Below are positions 17,595-26,712 of a stretch of DNA of 64,000 nucleotides, piece after piece. How positions within the stretch are numbered: position 1 is the stretch's first letter; the number at the start of each line of letters is the position of its first letter. The notes below the pieces were generated by a model. It was not told the DNA's origin. It did no database searches and was given only the letters and a program-made list of their open reading frames with translations. The stretch spans positions 71,289 through 135,288 of the forward strand of contig JANQQF010000006.1 in assembly GCA_028285035.1 (NCBI GenBank). Reading direction: 5' to 3'. The DNA comes from Phycisphaerae bacterium. Lineage in GTDB: Bacteria > Chloroflexota > Anaerolineae > 4572-78 > J111. Made by a program: the position numbers and the translations under genes.

Positions 17595-20369
17595 TTATGA
17601 CAAAATATTGAGCTCTTTTGCCTTGGCTAACGCTTGCACTCGGCTGTTAACACCCAATTTGCCATAAATATTCTTAGCATGTGTTTTGAGGGTACTCTCA
17701 GCCACAACCAATTTCTCAGCAATTTTACGATTTGAGAGACCTTCAGCAATTAATTGCAAAACTTCCAGCTCTCGTTTTGTCAACAATTCCAAAGAGGGAG
17801 CTACATCGATCGATTCTTCAGATGAGGCAACAGGCAGCAATGACAACACCTGTTCGGTGTAGGCGAGGATGTGAGGTTGGTAGGTCGATTGTTGTTGATA
17901 ACAGCTTACAAAATGGGATAATAGCGGAACCATTGCCTCACTATCATTGATAAAGCACTGCAGATATCCTTCTGGTTCGGCAAACAACATCGCTTTTTCA
18001 ATGACAGATATCGATAGGTTTAATTCATTCTGGGCGTTGAGAATTACCGCTTGCAAAATCAAGGCCTCAACCACATATTGACATTGTTCTAGGGTTTGGG
18101 CTAGCTCAATCAGGCGATCAAGTAAGGACTGGGCTTGGTCATTTTGCTGTTGAGTGATTAAAAGACGGGCCAGTGTTAGATACTCAAATACCATTTGACC
18201 ATCAAATTGATCATCAGCGGCCATCGATTTAACATTGGCCCAGTGCGTGGCCTCAGCCAACTTATTTTGGGCCAGCCATAAGCAGGCTTGCCAACTTTCG
18301 ACCCAATTCATCATTGATTTGATGTTTGAGTCTTGAGAGTGCTGCACCGCTTGCTTCATAAATGCATCGGCTTGATCAGGCTTTTCAAGCACTTGGTGGA
18401 TTCTGGCCAGCATAACCAAGCTTGTAATCATCACGCGACGATCAGATGTTTCTCTCGCCAATTCGAGCGCCGACGTCGCATACCTGTGAGCCGTCTCTAT
18501 CTGGTTTTGTTCAAAAAATACTTCGCTCAGTCTGATTTGAGCATTCATTTTGAAGCCAATAAAGTGAGGGGTGGTTTGCTCTTGTAACAAGCTGAGAATC
18601 TGTTGATTGATGACAATCGACTGTTGAAGTCGGCCATGAAATTGGTGCTGCTCAGACACAAAGAGCATTTGAACAACAGCGGTAAATTCGTCATCAACGG
18701 GCAGCGCCTCTGTAGTTGAGAACAATTGATTTGATCGTTGCACTTCTCCATTGAGACGATAGGCTTTGGCTAGATTTAAGCGCGTAAAGTAGCGGAATTC
18801 GACCTCGCCTGCCGGGAAATTGGCCAAGGCTTGCTGATAAAGCTCAATGGCCTCGCTCGTTCGTCCGTTGGCCAAGGCTAATTCCGCCTGCAAGACCTTG
18901 ACCTGAGCCACCAAATCGGGCGGTAAACCAAGCCCATCATTCACCAAAATCGTATGCTCAACCTGACGTAATTTACGTTCAGCCGCTCTCAAATCTCCCG
19001 TAATAAAATGAGTCCAGGCCCAAACCATATGAAGCCGAGGCGTTTTCTCAAGCAATGGGGCAGGAATACTCTGAAACCAGTTGAGCAGGAGATTTGTTTT
19101 GCGCTGGGAAAACATTTCCCGAAAATTTTGATCAATGATTTCCAAAACAAACGCAAAATCGCCCGCCGCTTGCGCGTGATAAACGGCTTCCTCAATCAAA
19201 TCTGAGTTATTGTACCAACTCGCCGCTCGTTGATGTAAGGTTTTAACGCCAGTTTCTTTTATTTCTTCGATTAGGGCTGGATGGAAGGCAGTCGGTGCCT
19301 GTTTAATGTAATGGCGAAGTAAATCGACAAAAAGTTGATGATAGCGAAACCAATGGCGATGATCATCCAGAGAAATAATAAAAATGTTGGCCCGCGCTAA
19401 ATACTCCAGCATTACCTGACTATCATCACGTTCGGTCACAGCATCACACAATTCTGCATTGAAGCGATTAAGAATAGCTGTTTGCAGCAGAAATTGTTGA
19501 ACTTCTGTGGGCTGTTGATCAATCACTTCTTCAGCCAGGTAATCCAAGATGAATTGATGACTGCCTGTAAATGCATCAATAAATTGCCCAACATCCGTCC
19601 GCCCCTGCAATGAAATGGCCGCCAATTGTAACCCAGCAATCCAGCCTTCAGTCCGCGCCTCTAACGCTTCAACATCACGGGCCGACAAATTAAGCCGCAT
19701 CACCTGATTAAGTAGGTCTGTCACCTCTGCCACGGTAAAGCGAAGATCATTTTCGCGAATTTCTACAAGGTGACGGCGGGCGCGTAATCGACCAAGCGAC
19801 AAGGGAGGATCAGCTCGGCTGGTGATAATTAATCGTAGTTGTGGCGGCATGTTATCTAGCAAAAACATGACTGCCTCATGGATTAAGCCTGTGGTAATGA
19901 CGTGATAATCATCCAAGATCAGAATATATTTCGCTTGATTCGTCTCAGCATTTTTGTCAGGGCAACACTGTACAATTTCATTGATTAGAGTCGTCAATAA
20001 CAGAGGGATATTGGGCTGCGTTCCAGACTGAAGCGCCTCCATTGTATTGCGCCCAAGCTGCGGTTCAATTTGTTGTAGAGCTGCCACTAAATAGGTGAGG
20101 AAGCGGGATAGATCATTGTCACCATCATCTAACACCAACCAAGCGGGTTTGGGCTTCAAAGCCACATTCGCTCCCTCTGGTAAATTAGCCACCCAGTCGC
20201 TCGCTAGGGTCGTTTTTCCAAATCCAGCGGGGGCTGAAATAATTGTCAATTTTTGATCCAATCCTTGATTGAGCAGATCAAGCAAGCGAGGGCGGGACAA
20301 AAATTCTGCCGGACGTTGGGGGATATAGAGTTTTGTTGTCAGCAGCGGTGTAGGCACGACATATACCAA
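17595..20369 (-). CDS. MalT-like LuxR-family ATP-dependent regulator
   Basis: The 924-residue protein has the architecture of large ATP-binding LuxR regulators: an N-terminal STAND ATPase (VPTPLLTTKLYIP start, Walker A APAGFGKTT at 46-54, Walker B-like ILILDDYH near 150), winged-helix and helical segments, TPR-like repeats across ~430-830, and a C-terminal LuxR HTH (LTKRELEVLQLIAEGLSNRKIAEKL). An inducer binding the TPR region would trigger ATP-dependent oligomerisation and activation of transcription. The TTG at 20369 gives the canonical N-terminus but has a weak ribosome binding site. It lies upstream of the orphan ABC ATPase and the RND genes on the same strand and is divergent from the antiporter, so either may be its target. 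Confidence 0.92.
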   Translation of the reverse strand: MVYVVPTPLLTTKLYIPQRPAEFLSRPRLLDLLNQGLDQKLTIISAPAGFGKTTLASDWVANLPEGANVALKPKPAWLVLDDGDNDLSRFLTYLVAALQQIEPQLGRNTMEALQSGTQPNIPLLLTTLINEIVQCCPDKNAETNQAKYILILDDYHVITTGLIHEAVMFLLDNMPPQLRLIITSRADPPLSLGRLRARRHLVEIRENDLRFTVAEVTDLLNQVMRLNLSARDVEALEARTEGWIAGLQLAAISLQGRTDVGQFIDAFTGSHQFILDYLAEEVIDQQPTEVQQFLLQTAILNRFNAELCDAVTERDDSQVMLEYLARANIFIISLDDHRHWFRYHQLFVDLLRHYIKQAPTAFHPALIEEIKETGVKTLHQRAASWYNNSDLIEEAVYHAQAAGDFAFVLEIIDQNFREMFSQRKTNLLLNWFQSIPAPLLEKTPRLHMVWAWTHFITGDLRAAERKLRQVEHTILVNDGLGLPPDLVAQVKVLQAELALANGRTSEAIELYQQALANFPAGEVEFRYFTRLNLAKAYRLNGEVQRSNQLFSTTEALPVDDEFTAVVQMLFVSEQHQFHGRLQQSIVINQQILSLLQEQTTPHFIGFKMNAQIRLSEVFFEQNQIETAHRYATSALELARETSDRRVMITSLVMLARIHQVLEKPDQADAFMKQAVQHSQDSNIKSMMNWVESWQACLWLAQNKLAEATHWANVKSMAADDQFDGQMVFEYLTLARLLITQQQNDQAQSLLDRLIELAQTLEQCQYVVEALILQAVILNAQNELNLSISVIEKAMLFAEPEGYLQCFINDSEAMVPLLSHFVSCYQQQSTYQPHILAYTEQVLSLLPVASSEESIDVAPSLELLTKRELEVLQLIAEGLSNRKIAEKLVVAESTLKTHAKNIYGKLGVNSRVQALAKAKELNILS

Positions 20370-20432
20370 ACAAAATTAATTACTGTTTTTTTAACCTATA
20401 AATTATGACTACCTTTGCACATTGTAGAAATA

Positions 20433-20498
20433 GACAGGGTTGACAAGATTTACAGAATGAAAAATGTAAATAACCTTGATAATCTTGTCAATCCTGTC
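20433..20498. repeat. Long inverted repeat in the 20370-20747 divergent gap
   Basis: Arms of 18 nt, GACAGGGTTGACAAGATT (20433-20450) and its complement with one mismatch (20481-20498), flank a 30-nt loop. The sequence resembles the dispersed GACAGGATTnACAAGATT-type palindromes found between genes in many bacteria. It lies between the divergent MalT-like regulator and antiporter genes. The rest of this 378-nt gap is AT-rich, and I see no gene in it. Confidence 0.6.
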
Positions 20499-20747
20499 CA
20501 AATTTTTCTTCCATCTGGTGATTCTTGAAAAGTGCAAACATAGTGAATTATAGAACCCGACATAAAGAAATCAAAAAATAAGGTAGGAATAGAAAATATT
20601 TCCAAGATTTATACTTGTCTGGGAAACTTCTTGTATCATTACCATCAACTAATATATCCCCCTGACGGGTTATTGATTAGTTGTCAACCCTTTTAGAGAA
20701 TGTTACACTATTGAAGTAAAACATTATATGTAAAGGACAATAATAGC

Positions 20748-22541
20748 TTGGCCGAAAATTTTCTTGTAGGTATTGGTAGTATCTTTGTTTTAGGAATTGC
20801 CGCCCAGTGGCTTGCTTGGCGCATACACTTACCCTCGATTCTCGTTCTCCTCATCACTGGTTTTATAGCCGGACCCGTCACAGGCTTTCTTAACCCCGAT
20901 GTCTTGTTAGGTGAAACCCTCTTTCCCTTTGTGTCTTTATCAGTCGCGCTCATTTTATTTGAGGGTGGCCTGAGTTTGAAATACTCCGAAGTCCGCCAAA
21001 CCGGGCAAATCGTGATAAATTTGGTGACGATAGGCGCGCTAGTGACCTGGGCATTAGCCACAGTTGGGGCCTATTATATTTTAGCGATGGAACTACCCAT
21101 CGCTTTGTTATTTGGGGCTATTTTAGTGGTAACGGGTCCCACCGTCATCATCCCCCTGTTGCAACACGTTCGGGCCGTTGGTCGGATGAGTGCGATTATC
21201 AAATGGGAAGGGATCGTCAACGATCCGATTGGGGCAGTGCTGGCAGTTTTAGTATTTGAGGCGATTGCCGTCACCGGGGGCATTCAAAACACCGTTCAGA
21301 CGGTTGCTACCAGTCTCATTGAAACATTACTGATTGGTTTTATTTTAGGTGGTTTAGGCGCTTGGTTGCTCATCTTCGCCTCCAAACGTTTCTGGATTCC
21401 AGATCGGTTACAAAATGGCGTAACTCTGATGGTTGTCCTGGCCACATTCGTGATCTCAAACACTATTCAGGATGAGTCGGGTCTATTTACCGTAACCCTG
21501 ATCGGCATTATTCTGGCCAATCAGAAAAGCTTTGACATTCGGCCGATTGTGACCTTCAAAGAAAATCTTGTGGTGCTTCTTCTGTCCAGCCTGTTCATCA
21601 TACTAGCGGCTCGTCTCCAATTGAGTGATTTGACCTCATTAGGTATCCCCAGCGTTATTTTTCTCTTACTTTTGATCCTTGTAGTTAGACCGGCTGCTGT
21701 CTTTGCCTCAACCATTGGCTCAACCTTGGGCTGGCGAGAGAAAGTGTTCATTTCATGGATGGCTCCACGTGGGATTGTAGCGGCCTCTGTCACGGCGATC
21801 TTTGCCTTAGAGCTAACCGAACACGGCGGACATCACGACGCCAGCGTCATGGTCCCTGAAATGTTCTTCATCATTGTCGGGACCGTGCTGACTTACGGCG
21901 TGACCGCCGGACCTTTAGGACGGTGGTTGGATGTGGCCCGCCCCAATCCCCAAGGTGTTCTCATTGCGGGCGCGCATGGTTGGGCCAGAGATATCGGCCT
22001 TGAGTTACAAAAGGCAGGTTATAATGTCCTGTTGGTCGATATGAATCCCGAAAATATTCATACCGCCCGGGTGATGGGACTCCCTACCTTGTATGAGAAT
22101 GTTCTATCCGAGACCTTAGTTGACGAAATTGAAGCGGGGCAAATTGGGCAATTTCTGGGATTGACCGCCAATGATGCGGTGAATGCACTGGGGGCCTTGC
22201 ACTTTACTGAACTCTTTGGCCAAGCCAAGGTCTATCAACTCCCCCCACACGACCACGAGGAAGAAGGAGGGCCTGTTCCCTTTCACGGTCGCTACCTCTT
22301 TGCCTCCAATGCCTATTTTGAGCACATCGACCGTCATTTTGAAACCGGCGGCATTGTCAAAGCCACGCAGCTCACTGATGACTTCACCTATCAACAATTC
22401 CTCAACCATTACGATAACAAAGTGATCCCCTTCTTCATCATCGGTCAACAGGGCGAGTTATCGGTGATCACCTCCGATTACCAACCTAATCCAACCGCTG
22501 GACAGACGGTCATTGCCTTGGTACAGGGGGATGAAGAATAA
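20748..22541 (+). CDS. CPA1 Na+/H+ antiporter with C-terminal RCK/TrkA-N-like domain
   Basis: The 597-residue protein has about 12-13 membrane spans in residues 1-395 with CPA1 features: LFEGGLSLK, VVTGPTVIIPLL, and the ion-site Asp in GIVNDPIGAVLAVLVFE. A cytoplasmic Rossmann-like domain follows (about 400-510; VLIAGAHGWARDIGLELQKAGYNVLLVDMN), resembling TrkA-N and probably sensing nucleotide, and then a tail that may be TrkA-C-like. It would exchange Na+ or K+ for H+ to control pH or volume. The TTG start is supported by AAAGGA 10 nt upstream. A decayed fragment of a second copy of its RCK region lies about 2.2 kb downstream (24291-24452). Confidence 0.9.
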   Translation: MAENFLVGIGSIFVLGIAAQWLAWRIHLPSILVLLITGFIAGPVTGFLNPDVLLGETLFPFVSLSVALILFEGGLSLKYSEVRQTGQIVINLVTIGALVTWALATVGAYYILAMELPIALLFGAILVVTGPTVIIPLLQHVRAVGRMSAIIKWEGIVNDPIGAVLAVLVFEAIAVTGGIQNTVQTVATSLIETLLIGFILGGLGAWLLIFASKRFWIPDRLQNGVTLMVVLATFVISNTIQDESGLFTVTLIGIILANQKSFDIRPIVTFKENLVVLLLSSLFIILAARLQLSDLTSLGIPSVIFLLLLILVVRPAAVFASTIGSTLGWREKVFISWMAPRGIVAASVTAIFALELTEHGGHHDASVMVPEMFFIIVGTVLTYGVTAGPLGRWLDVARPNPQGVLIAGAHGWARDIGLELQKAGYNVLLVDMNPENIHTARVMGLPTLYENVLSETLVDEIEAGQIGQFLGLTANDAVNALGALHFTELFGQAKVYQLPPHDHEEEGGPVPFHGRYLFASNAYFEHIDRHFETGGIVKATQLTDDFTYQQFLNHYDNKVIPFFIIGQQGELSVITSDYQPNPTAGQTVIALVQGDEE

Positions 22542-22612
22542 ATAGGGCTTACGCAGTTGCTTGTTTAAATATCATTTCGAACCAGGAACGAGTTACGTTC
22601 GTAACGAACGCC

Positions 22613-22660
22613 AAAATCCGCCCAGACAGTCGATTGCAAACAACTGTCTGGGCGGATTTT
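22613..22660 (+). terminator. Strong hairpin terminator after the antiporter gene
   Basis: A perfect 18-bp stem (AAAATCCGCCCAGACAGT and its complement) with a 12-nt loop ends in TTTT. It lies 72 nt after the antiporter stop and can act in both directions. Confidence 0.75.
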
Positions 22661-22697
22661 CCGGCAAAAAATGCCTCCTGAGAAACTAGCGGTTTGT

Positions 22698-22781
22698 GTC
22701 ATACCCGAATGAAGTTGTCGGGTATCCACTAACTGGAAGGCAGCGAATGATGGACTCCCGCCAAAAGCACGCGGGAGTGAC
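22698..22781. repeat. Pair of inverted palindromic intergenic repeats
   Basis: One unit is GTCATACCCGA...TCGGGTATCCA (22698-22728); the other is TGGACTCCCGC...GCGGGAGTGAC (22751-22781). They are two hairpins of the widespread GTCAT-CCCG...CGGG-ATCCA class in opposite orientation, so the whole block is also a larger palindrome. With the terminator it fills most of the 22542-22854 gap. This gap contains no gene. Confidence 0.65.
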
Positions 22782-22854
22782 AAAGTCCAGAGTTGCTTGC
22801 CTTTTGCAAAAGACCCGCAGGCTTCTCATTTTCTCGAAATGGCCTGTCCTTGTG

Positions 22855-24096
22855 TCAAGTTGATGAAACGGATTCAGTGGACAACGCCATTCGGCTTTCT
22901 CGCAACGCTTTATTGCTGAACGCGTACATCGCCGTCAATAAATACATCACCCCACCACTCAGGTAGATCATACGAATGGGCATAAATTCGGTGAGCCAAG
23001 CAAAAAAGAGGCCAGATAGCATAAAAACGACATTACGCAACATCTCACGGGTGGCATAGACCCGACCAAGTTGATCGGCCTCAACCGTTCCCTGAAGCAA
23101 GGCATCTTGGGCCACATCACGCACCGCAAAGGGGGGACCGAAAATGAAGGCCATCACGACGGCAAATAGCACCGTTGGACTCAGAGCATAACCAAACGTG
23201 AAGAGTCCCGCCAAAAACGCATTGACGATGATGATCCACCCCGGAAATCGACTTAACCAGTTACTCATCCCCATCGCCGCTACGGAGCCAATGATCATTC
23301 CACTGAAATAGCTGGTGGATTGATAACCAAAATCGGTGGCGTCTCCCTGCAAAACCAACTTGGTAAAGGTCAGCATAAGCGCCCCGGTCCATATGCCATG
23401 CGGCACATGCTCAACGGTTTCCATTATGGTTAAAGGCCGAGCGATGGGGTGTTGACGGAGGTAATGCCAGCCGGAAATCAGGGCCGCAAAAAGTGGCTCA
23501 TCTGGTGCTGTATCATCCGTCGCTTTACGTTGTGGGACAACAATCAGCAGGGCGACCAGAATGGCTAGGCCAAACATCACGATGATGCTGACGGCGATCT
23601 GACTGAGGGAGAAGCTCAAAATGAGCCAGCCGCCGATTGAGTAGGAAATCGCCATTGCAATTTGGCTTGACACCAGGATAAAACTGTTCGCTTTGACCAG
23701 CTCAGTCTGTGAAACAAGCGAGGGGATAAGAGCAATCCGAGCCGGACGATGAAAGACATCAGCGGCAGATAGCCCGGTCAAGATCAGATACATGGCGATG
23801 ATGGGCAGGTTTTCGCTACTTTGCAGCAACCCAATTGAGAGACCAACCAGCCCTACTCGAATGAGGTCCATGCTGACGAGCACGTTTTTGCGCCGGAAGC
23901 GATCCACCAGCACACCCGCAATCGGCCCCAAAAGAAAGGCGGGCAGGGTGCGGGCGATGAGTGCCCCTGCGGCTTGCAACGTTGATTCGGTCTGCTCAAA
24001 AATGGCCACCAGGATCGTGATGGTAAATAGCTCAATGGCCAGGGTCGTAATAATTGTGACAAACCATAGAAAGATAAAATGGTGCTTTCGAAACAT
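22855..24096 (-). CDS. MFS transporter (EntS/MFS_3-like)
   Basis: The 413-residue membrane protein has 12 predicted spans. The cytoplasmic loop between spans 2 and 3 carries GVLVDRFRRKNVLVSMDLIR, a good major-facilitator signature. The N-terminus (ALIARTLPAFLLGPIAGVLVD) and size match the MFS_3/enterobactin-exporter-like group, which exports drugs or siderophores. It faces the antiporter gene convergently and is separated from it by the repeat block. On the other side lies the non-coding 24.1-25.0 kb stretch. The substrate is unknown. The ATG at 24096 gives an N-terminus (MFRKHHFIFLWFVTII) entering span 1 directly. Confidence 0.85.
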   Translation of the reverse strand: MFRKHHFIFLWFVTIITTLAIELFTITILVAIFEQTESTLQAAGALIARTLPAFLLGPIAGVLVDRFRRKNVLVSMDLIRVGLVGLSIGLLQSSENLPIIAMYLILTGLSAADVFHRPARIALIPSLVSQTELVKANSFILVSSQIAMAISYSIGGWLILSFSLSQIAVSIIVMFGLAILVALLIVVPQRKATDDTAPDEPLFAALISGWHYLRQHPIARPLTIMETVEHVPHGIWTGALMLTFTKLVLQGDATDFGYQSTSYFSGMIIGSVAAMGMSNWLSRFPGWIIIVNAFLAGLFTFGYALSPTVLFAVVMAFIFGPPFAVRDVAQDALLQGTVEADQLGRVYATREMLRNVVFMLSGLFFAWLTEFMPIRMIYLSGGVMYLLTAMYAFSNKALRESRMALSTESVSST

Positions 24097-24290
24097 TAAT
24101 CTAATCTGCCTTTATTCCACCTGTTGACCGACGAAATAACTGGTGTGACGCCCTACGTCACCCCTTTTGGACCAATGGTCCAAGTTCCCAAGATGTCCGT
24201 CAGGACTCCACATCCAATATCGCGTTATCGCCCCAATATTACATCGCCATACCGACCAGTCTGGGGCCTGTCCCTTAGATCAGTTTTGGT

Positions 24291-24452
24291 TTTGTATGAT
24301 AACATTTATCCGAAATCTTGGTTGACCAGATTGAGGCAGGGCAAATTGGACGCTTCCCAAGATTGACCACAAATGACGCAATGAATGCGTCAGGGAGGAT
24401 ACATTTGACGGAGTTGTTTGGGCAAGTCCAAGCGCAGTGATGACTTCACTTA
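24291..24452 (+). pseudogene. Decayed fragment of a CPA1 antiporter RCK region
   Basis: The DNA at 24307-24432 aligns base for base with 22106-22231 of the antiporter gene, in the segment encoding LVDEIEAGQIGQFLGLTANDAVNALGALHFTELFGQ. The remnant reads roughly LVDQIEAGQIGRFPRLTTNDAMNASGRIHLTELFGQ. Just before it, the stretch equivalent to LYENVLSE has lost one base, shifting the frame. After it about 130 nt are missing, and homology resumes at the TGATGACTTCAC-TAT stretch around 24438-24452, followed by a stop. It is neither expressed nor intact. It is either a partial duplication of the neighbour or the relic of a second antiporter. Confidence 0.75.
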
Positions 24453-24547
24453 TTGAGTAAAAGACGATCAAGTAAACTGTGGGCAGACCACATCCAGGGT
24501 TATTGCAAAGTCGGTGGAGAACAGTGCCATCGATGTGTATTATAGTA

Positions 24548-24727
24548 GGGGCGATGGCAATCGGAACAGATTTCCACAGACCAACGGCATTTTTGTTCCG
24601 ATTGCCTCGCCCACGTGGGTAACGAGCCCCCTTGCGGTCCTACCATTCGTTGGCATCGACCACGGGTGAGGCAAATCCAGTGGATATTCGGGGTTCAACG
24701 CCTTCATTTTTGGATTTGCCGTCACCC
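24548..24727. repeat. Compound palindromic repeat, two related stem-loops
   Basis: Hairpin 1 pairs GGGGCGATGGCAATCGGAACA (24548-24568) with TGTTCCGATTGCCTCGCCC (24594-24612), differing by one small indel. Hairpin 2 pairs GGGTGAGGCAAATCCA (24664-24679) with TGGATTTGCCGTCACCC (24711-24727). The arms of the two hairpins resemble each other (GGG-GAGGCAA), so the unit seems to be duplicated. A dispersed repeat or MITE relic is likely; no ORF lies inside. Confidence 0.55.
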
Positions 24728-24750
24728 CTCCCATAATTTTGCGAGACTCC

Positions 24751-24804
24751 GCCCCGTAACTTAATCACGGGGCTATGAAGCTGCACCCCATCAATGGGGT
24801 TTTG
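24751..24804. terminator. Two small terminator-like hairpins
   Basis: GCCCCGT...ACGGGGC (24751-24773) and ACCCCAT-CA-ATGGGGT followed by TTTT (24785-24804) have the form of intrinsic terminators on the plus strand. No intact gene lies upstream, so they may have served the lost antiporter copy or may shield the ROCO gene from read-through. Confidence 0.4.
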
Positions 24805-25032
24805 GCCAAAAAACTTTGGCTAGAAAAATCGGATTAATCTGGTGCCGCTTGCTAGCCTGGATCATTCCTGTTCGGCAGCATTGACCCAAAAATCACCCTG
24901 TTTCTCAACCCGATGTCCAGCCAGATTCTGCTCAATTAAACATCTATCCGAAGTTTGTCGAAGACCAGACAATTCCGTAAAATTAAGATAACCCAATTCT
25001 CCAGCGAAATTTAAACCAAAAAGGCAAAAACG

Positions 25033-26712
25033 ATGGCACGTAACGAAGCATACCGAGAAGCAGAACAAAAAATCGAAGAAGCGCGACGCACAGGAACGAC
25101 AATACTTAACTTGAGCAACATGAAACTTACCAAACTGCCCGACTCACTGTGGGAACTCACGGCATTACAGGAGTTGAATCTCTCCTACAATCAACTGACG
25201 GCCCTACCAGAGGCCATCAGCAAACTCATATCGTTGCAATTGCTGAAGCTTTCCGACAACAAACTGACGGCGTTACCAGAGGCCATCGGCAAACTCGCGG
25301 CGTTGAATTATTTGACTCTACAGAGCAACCAATTGACGGCGTTGCCGGAAAGCATCGGCCAACTCACAAAACTAGAGGTTTTTGTAATTTGGACCAATCA
25401 GATTACTATGTTGCCAGATTCATTGAGAAATCTTGAACATCTGAAAGAATTTCGTATTGGTGATAATCCACTTATTTTATTACCAGATTGGATAGGTAGA
25501 CTTACTCGATTAAAAATTTTGGACATCGGTGTACTTAAACTAACAAATGTGCCTCACTGGCTAAATCAATTACAAGAGCTAACACAGATTGATCTTGATA
25601 AAAATAAACTTACCGACCTCCCCCTCTCCCTTGCCCAACTTGAGCATTTGGAACAAATCGACCTCAATGACAATCCCCTCAACCCCGAACTGGCCGCAGC
25701 CTACGAGCAGGGGCTGGATGCGGTTATGGCCTATTTACGTGCCAAAGCAGAGGGCGGCGAAATCGTGCTCAACGAGGCCAAGCTAATTCTGGTCGGGGAG
25801 GGTGGGGTAGGTAAAACCAGCTTGCTATCCGCTCTGCGTGGCGATCAATGGATAGAAAATCGTGAGTCCACTGAAGGGGTGGACGTTGATATCAGGTCGC
25901 TGACGGTACAGACTCCGGACAACGGCCCTGAGATCACCCTCAATGGCTGGGACTTTGGTGGGCAGAATATCTACCGCCACACCCACCAACTTTTCTTCAC
26001 CGCCCCCGCCGTCTATCTCGTCGTCTGGAAGCCTCGGGAGGGACCGCAGCAGGGTTTTGTCAAGGAGTGGATCAAGCTGGTCAAACATCGTGAACCGGAG
26101 GCGAAAGTGCTGGTCATCGCCACCCACGGCGGTCCCCAACAGCGTCAACCCGACATCGACCGCCAGGAGCTGTGGGATTTATTTGGCAAAGACACAGTCC
26201 TTGATTTCTTCTTTGTCGATAGCAAGCCGGATGAAATCGGCCAGCGGCGTGGTATTAAGAAACTCCGACAGGCCATCGCCCGGATTGCCGCCACCTTACC
26301 CGAAATGGGGCGCTCTGTCCCTGAAAGTTTTCAGAAAGCGCGTGAAGCTCTGATTCAAACCGATGCTGCCTACTTGCCGCTGACGCAGGTATACGATATT
26401 TGTCGTGAGAATGGAATGGAAGACTATATTGCTCGCCTTTTTGTCGCCATTTCGCACCGCCTTGGTCATCTCATTCATTATGAGCACGACGCTGCCTTGC
26501 GTGACATTGTGATCCTCAAACCAGATTGGCTGGCGACTGCCATCAGCTTTGTGTTGGACGATGAAGCCACCCGAAACGCACAAGGGTTGGTGTCCTTTGC
26601 TCGCCTCAGCGATTTGTGGGACGATCCCAGCCGTGACGCAGAGGATCGTTATCCGGCAGAACTGCACCGCATCTTTTTACGGCTGATGGAACGTTACGAT
26701 CTTTCCTACTGA
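25033..26712 (+). CDS. ROCO protein, N-terminal part: LRR plus Roc GTPase (ends at in-frame TGA)
   Basis: This 559-codon frame encodes about eight leucine-rich repeats (residues ~22-215, each of the form LxxLPxxIxxLxxLxxLxLxxN). The Roc GTPase domain follows, with P-loop GEGGVGKT at 255-262, switch WDFGGQ near 306-311 and a G4-like THGG, and then the first part of the COR domain. It stops at TGA (26710-26712) straight after LMERYDLSY, a point that lies inside the COR domain of intact ROCO proteins. The same frame resumes at once with the rest of COR. The gene therefore looks like one ~992-codon ROCO gene broken by a single nonsense codon, for example CGA to TGA. ROCO proteins are GTP-dependent dimeric switches; the bacterial role is unclear. 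Confidence 0.85.
   Translation: MARNEAYREAEQKIEEARRTGTTILNLSNMKLTKLPDSLWELTALQELNLSYNQLTALPEAISKLISLQLLKLSDNKLTALPEAIGKLAALNYLTLQSNQLTALPESIGQLTKLEVFVIWTNQITMLPDSLRNLEHLKEFRIGDNPLILLPDWIGRLTRLKILDIGVLKLTNVPHWLNQLQELTQIDLDKNKLTDLPLSLAQLEHLEQIDLNDNPLNPELAAAYEQGLDAVMAYLRAKAEGGEIVLNEAKLILVGEGGVGKTSLLSALRGDQWIENRESTEGVDVDIRSLTVQTPDNGPEITLNGWDFGGQNIYRHTHQLFFTAPAVYLVVWKPREGPQQGFVKEWIKLVKHREPEAKVLVIATHGGPQQRQPDIDRQELWDLFGKDTVLDFFFVDSKPDEIGQRRGIKKLRQAIARIAATLPEMGRSVPESFQKAREALIQTDAAYLPLTQVYDICRENGMEDYIARLFVAISHRLGHLIHYEHDAALRDIVILKPDWLATAISFVLDDEATRNAQGLVSFARLSDLWDDPSRDAEDRYPAELHRIFLRLMERYDLSY

Larger units (their letters stand above)
24097..25032. other. 936-nt non-coding stretch before the ROCO gene
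   Basis: No credible gene is present. The stretch holds small hairpins near the MFS start (for example TTGGACC-AAT-GGTCCAA around 24167), the antiporter remnant, a compound palindromic repeat (24548-24727) and terminator-like hairpins (24751-24804). The last ~190 nt before the ROCO ATG are AT-rich, and I could not identify a promoter. It looks like a scar of past rearrangement. Confidence 0.6.

Noticed and set aside
20433..20498. CRISPR-like repeats
   Set aside because: This and the other palindromes are single inverted repeats; no array of evenly spaced direct repeats and no cas gene exists in the window.
24862..25068. 68-codon minus-strand frame before the ROCO gene
   Set aside because: Overlaps the ROCO start, lacks a ribosome binding site and has no recognisable motif.
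26710..26712. TGA in the ROCO gene as a selenocysteine codon
   Set aside because: The residue position in COR is not a known Sec site, and no SECIS-like stem was recognised just downstream; a nonsense change or error is simpler.
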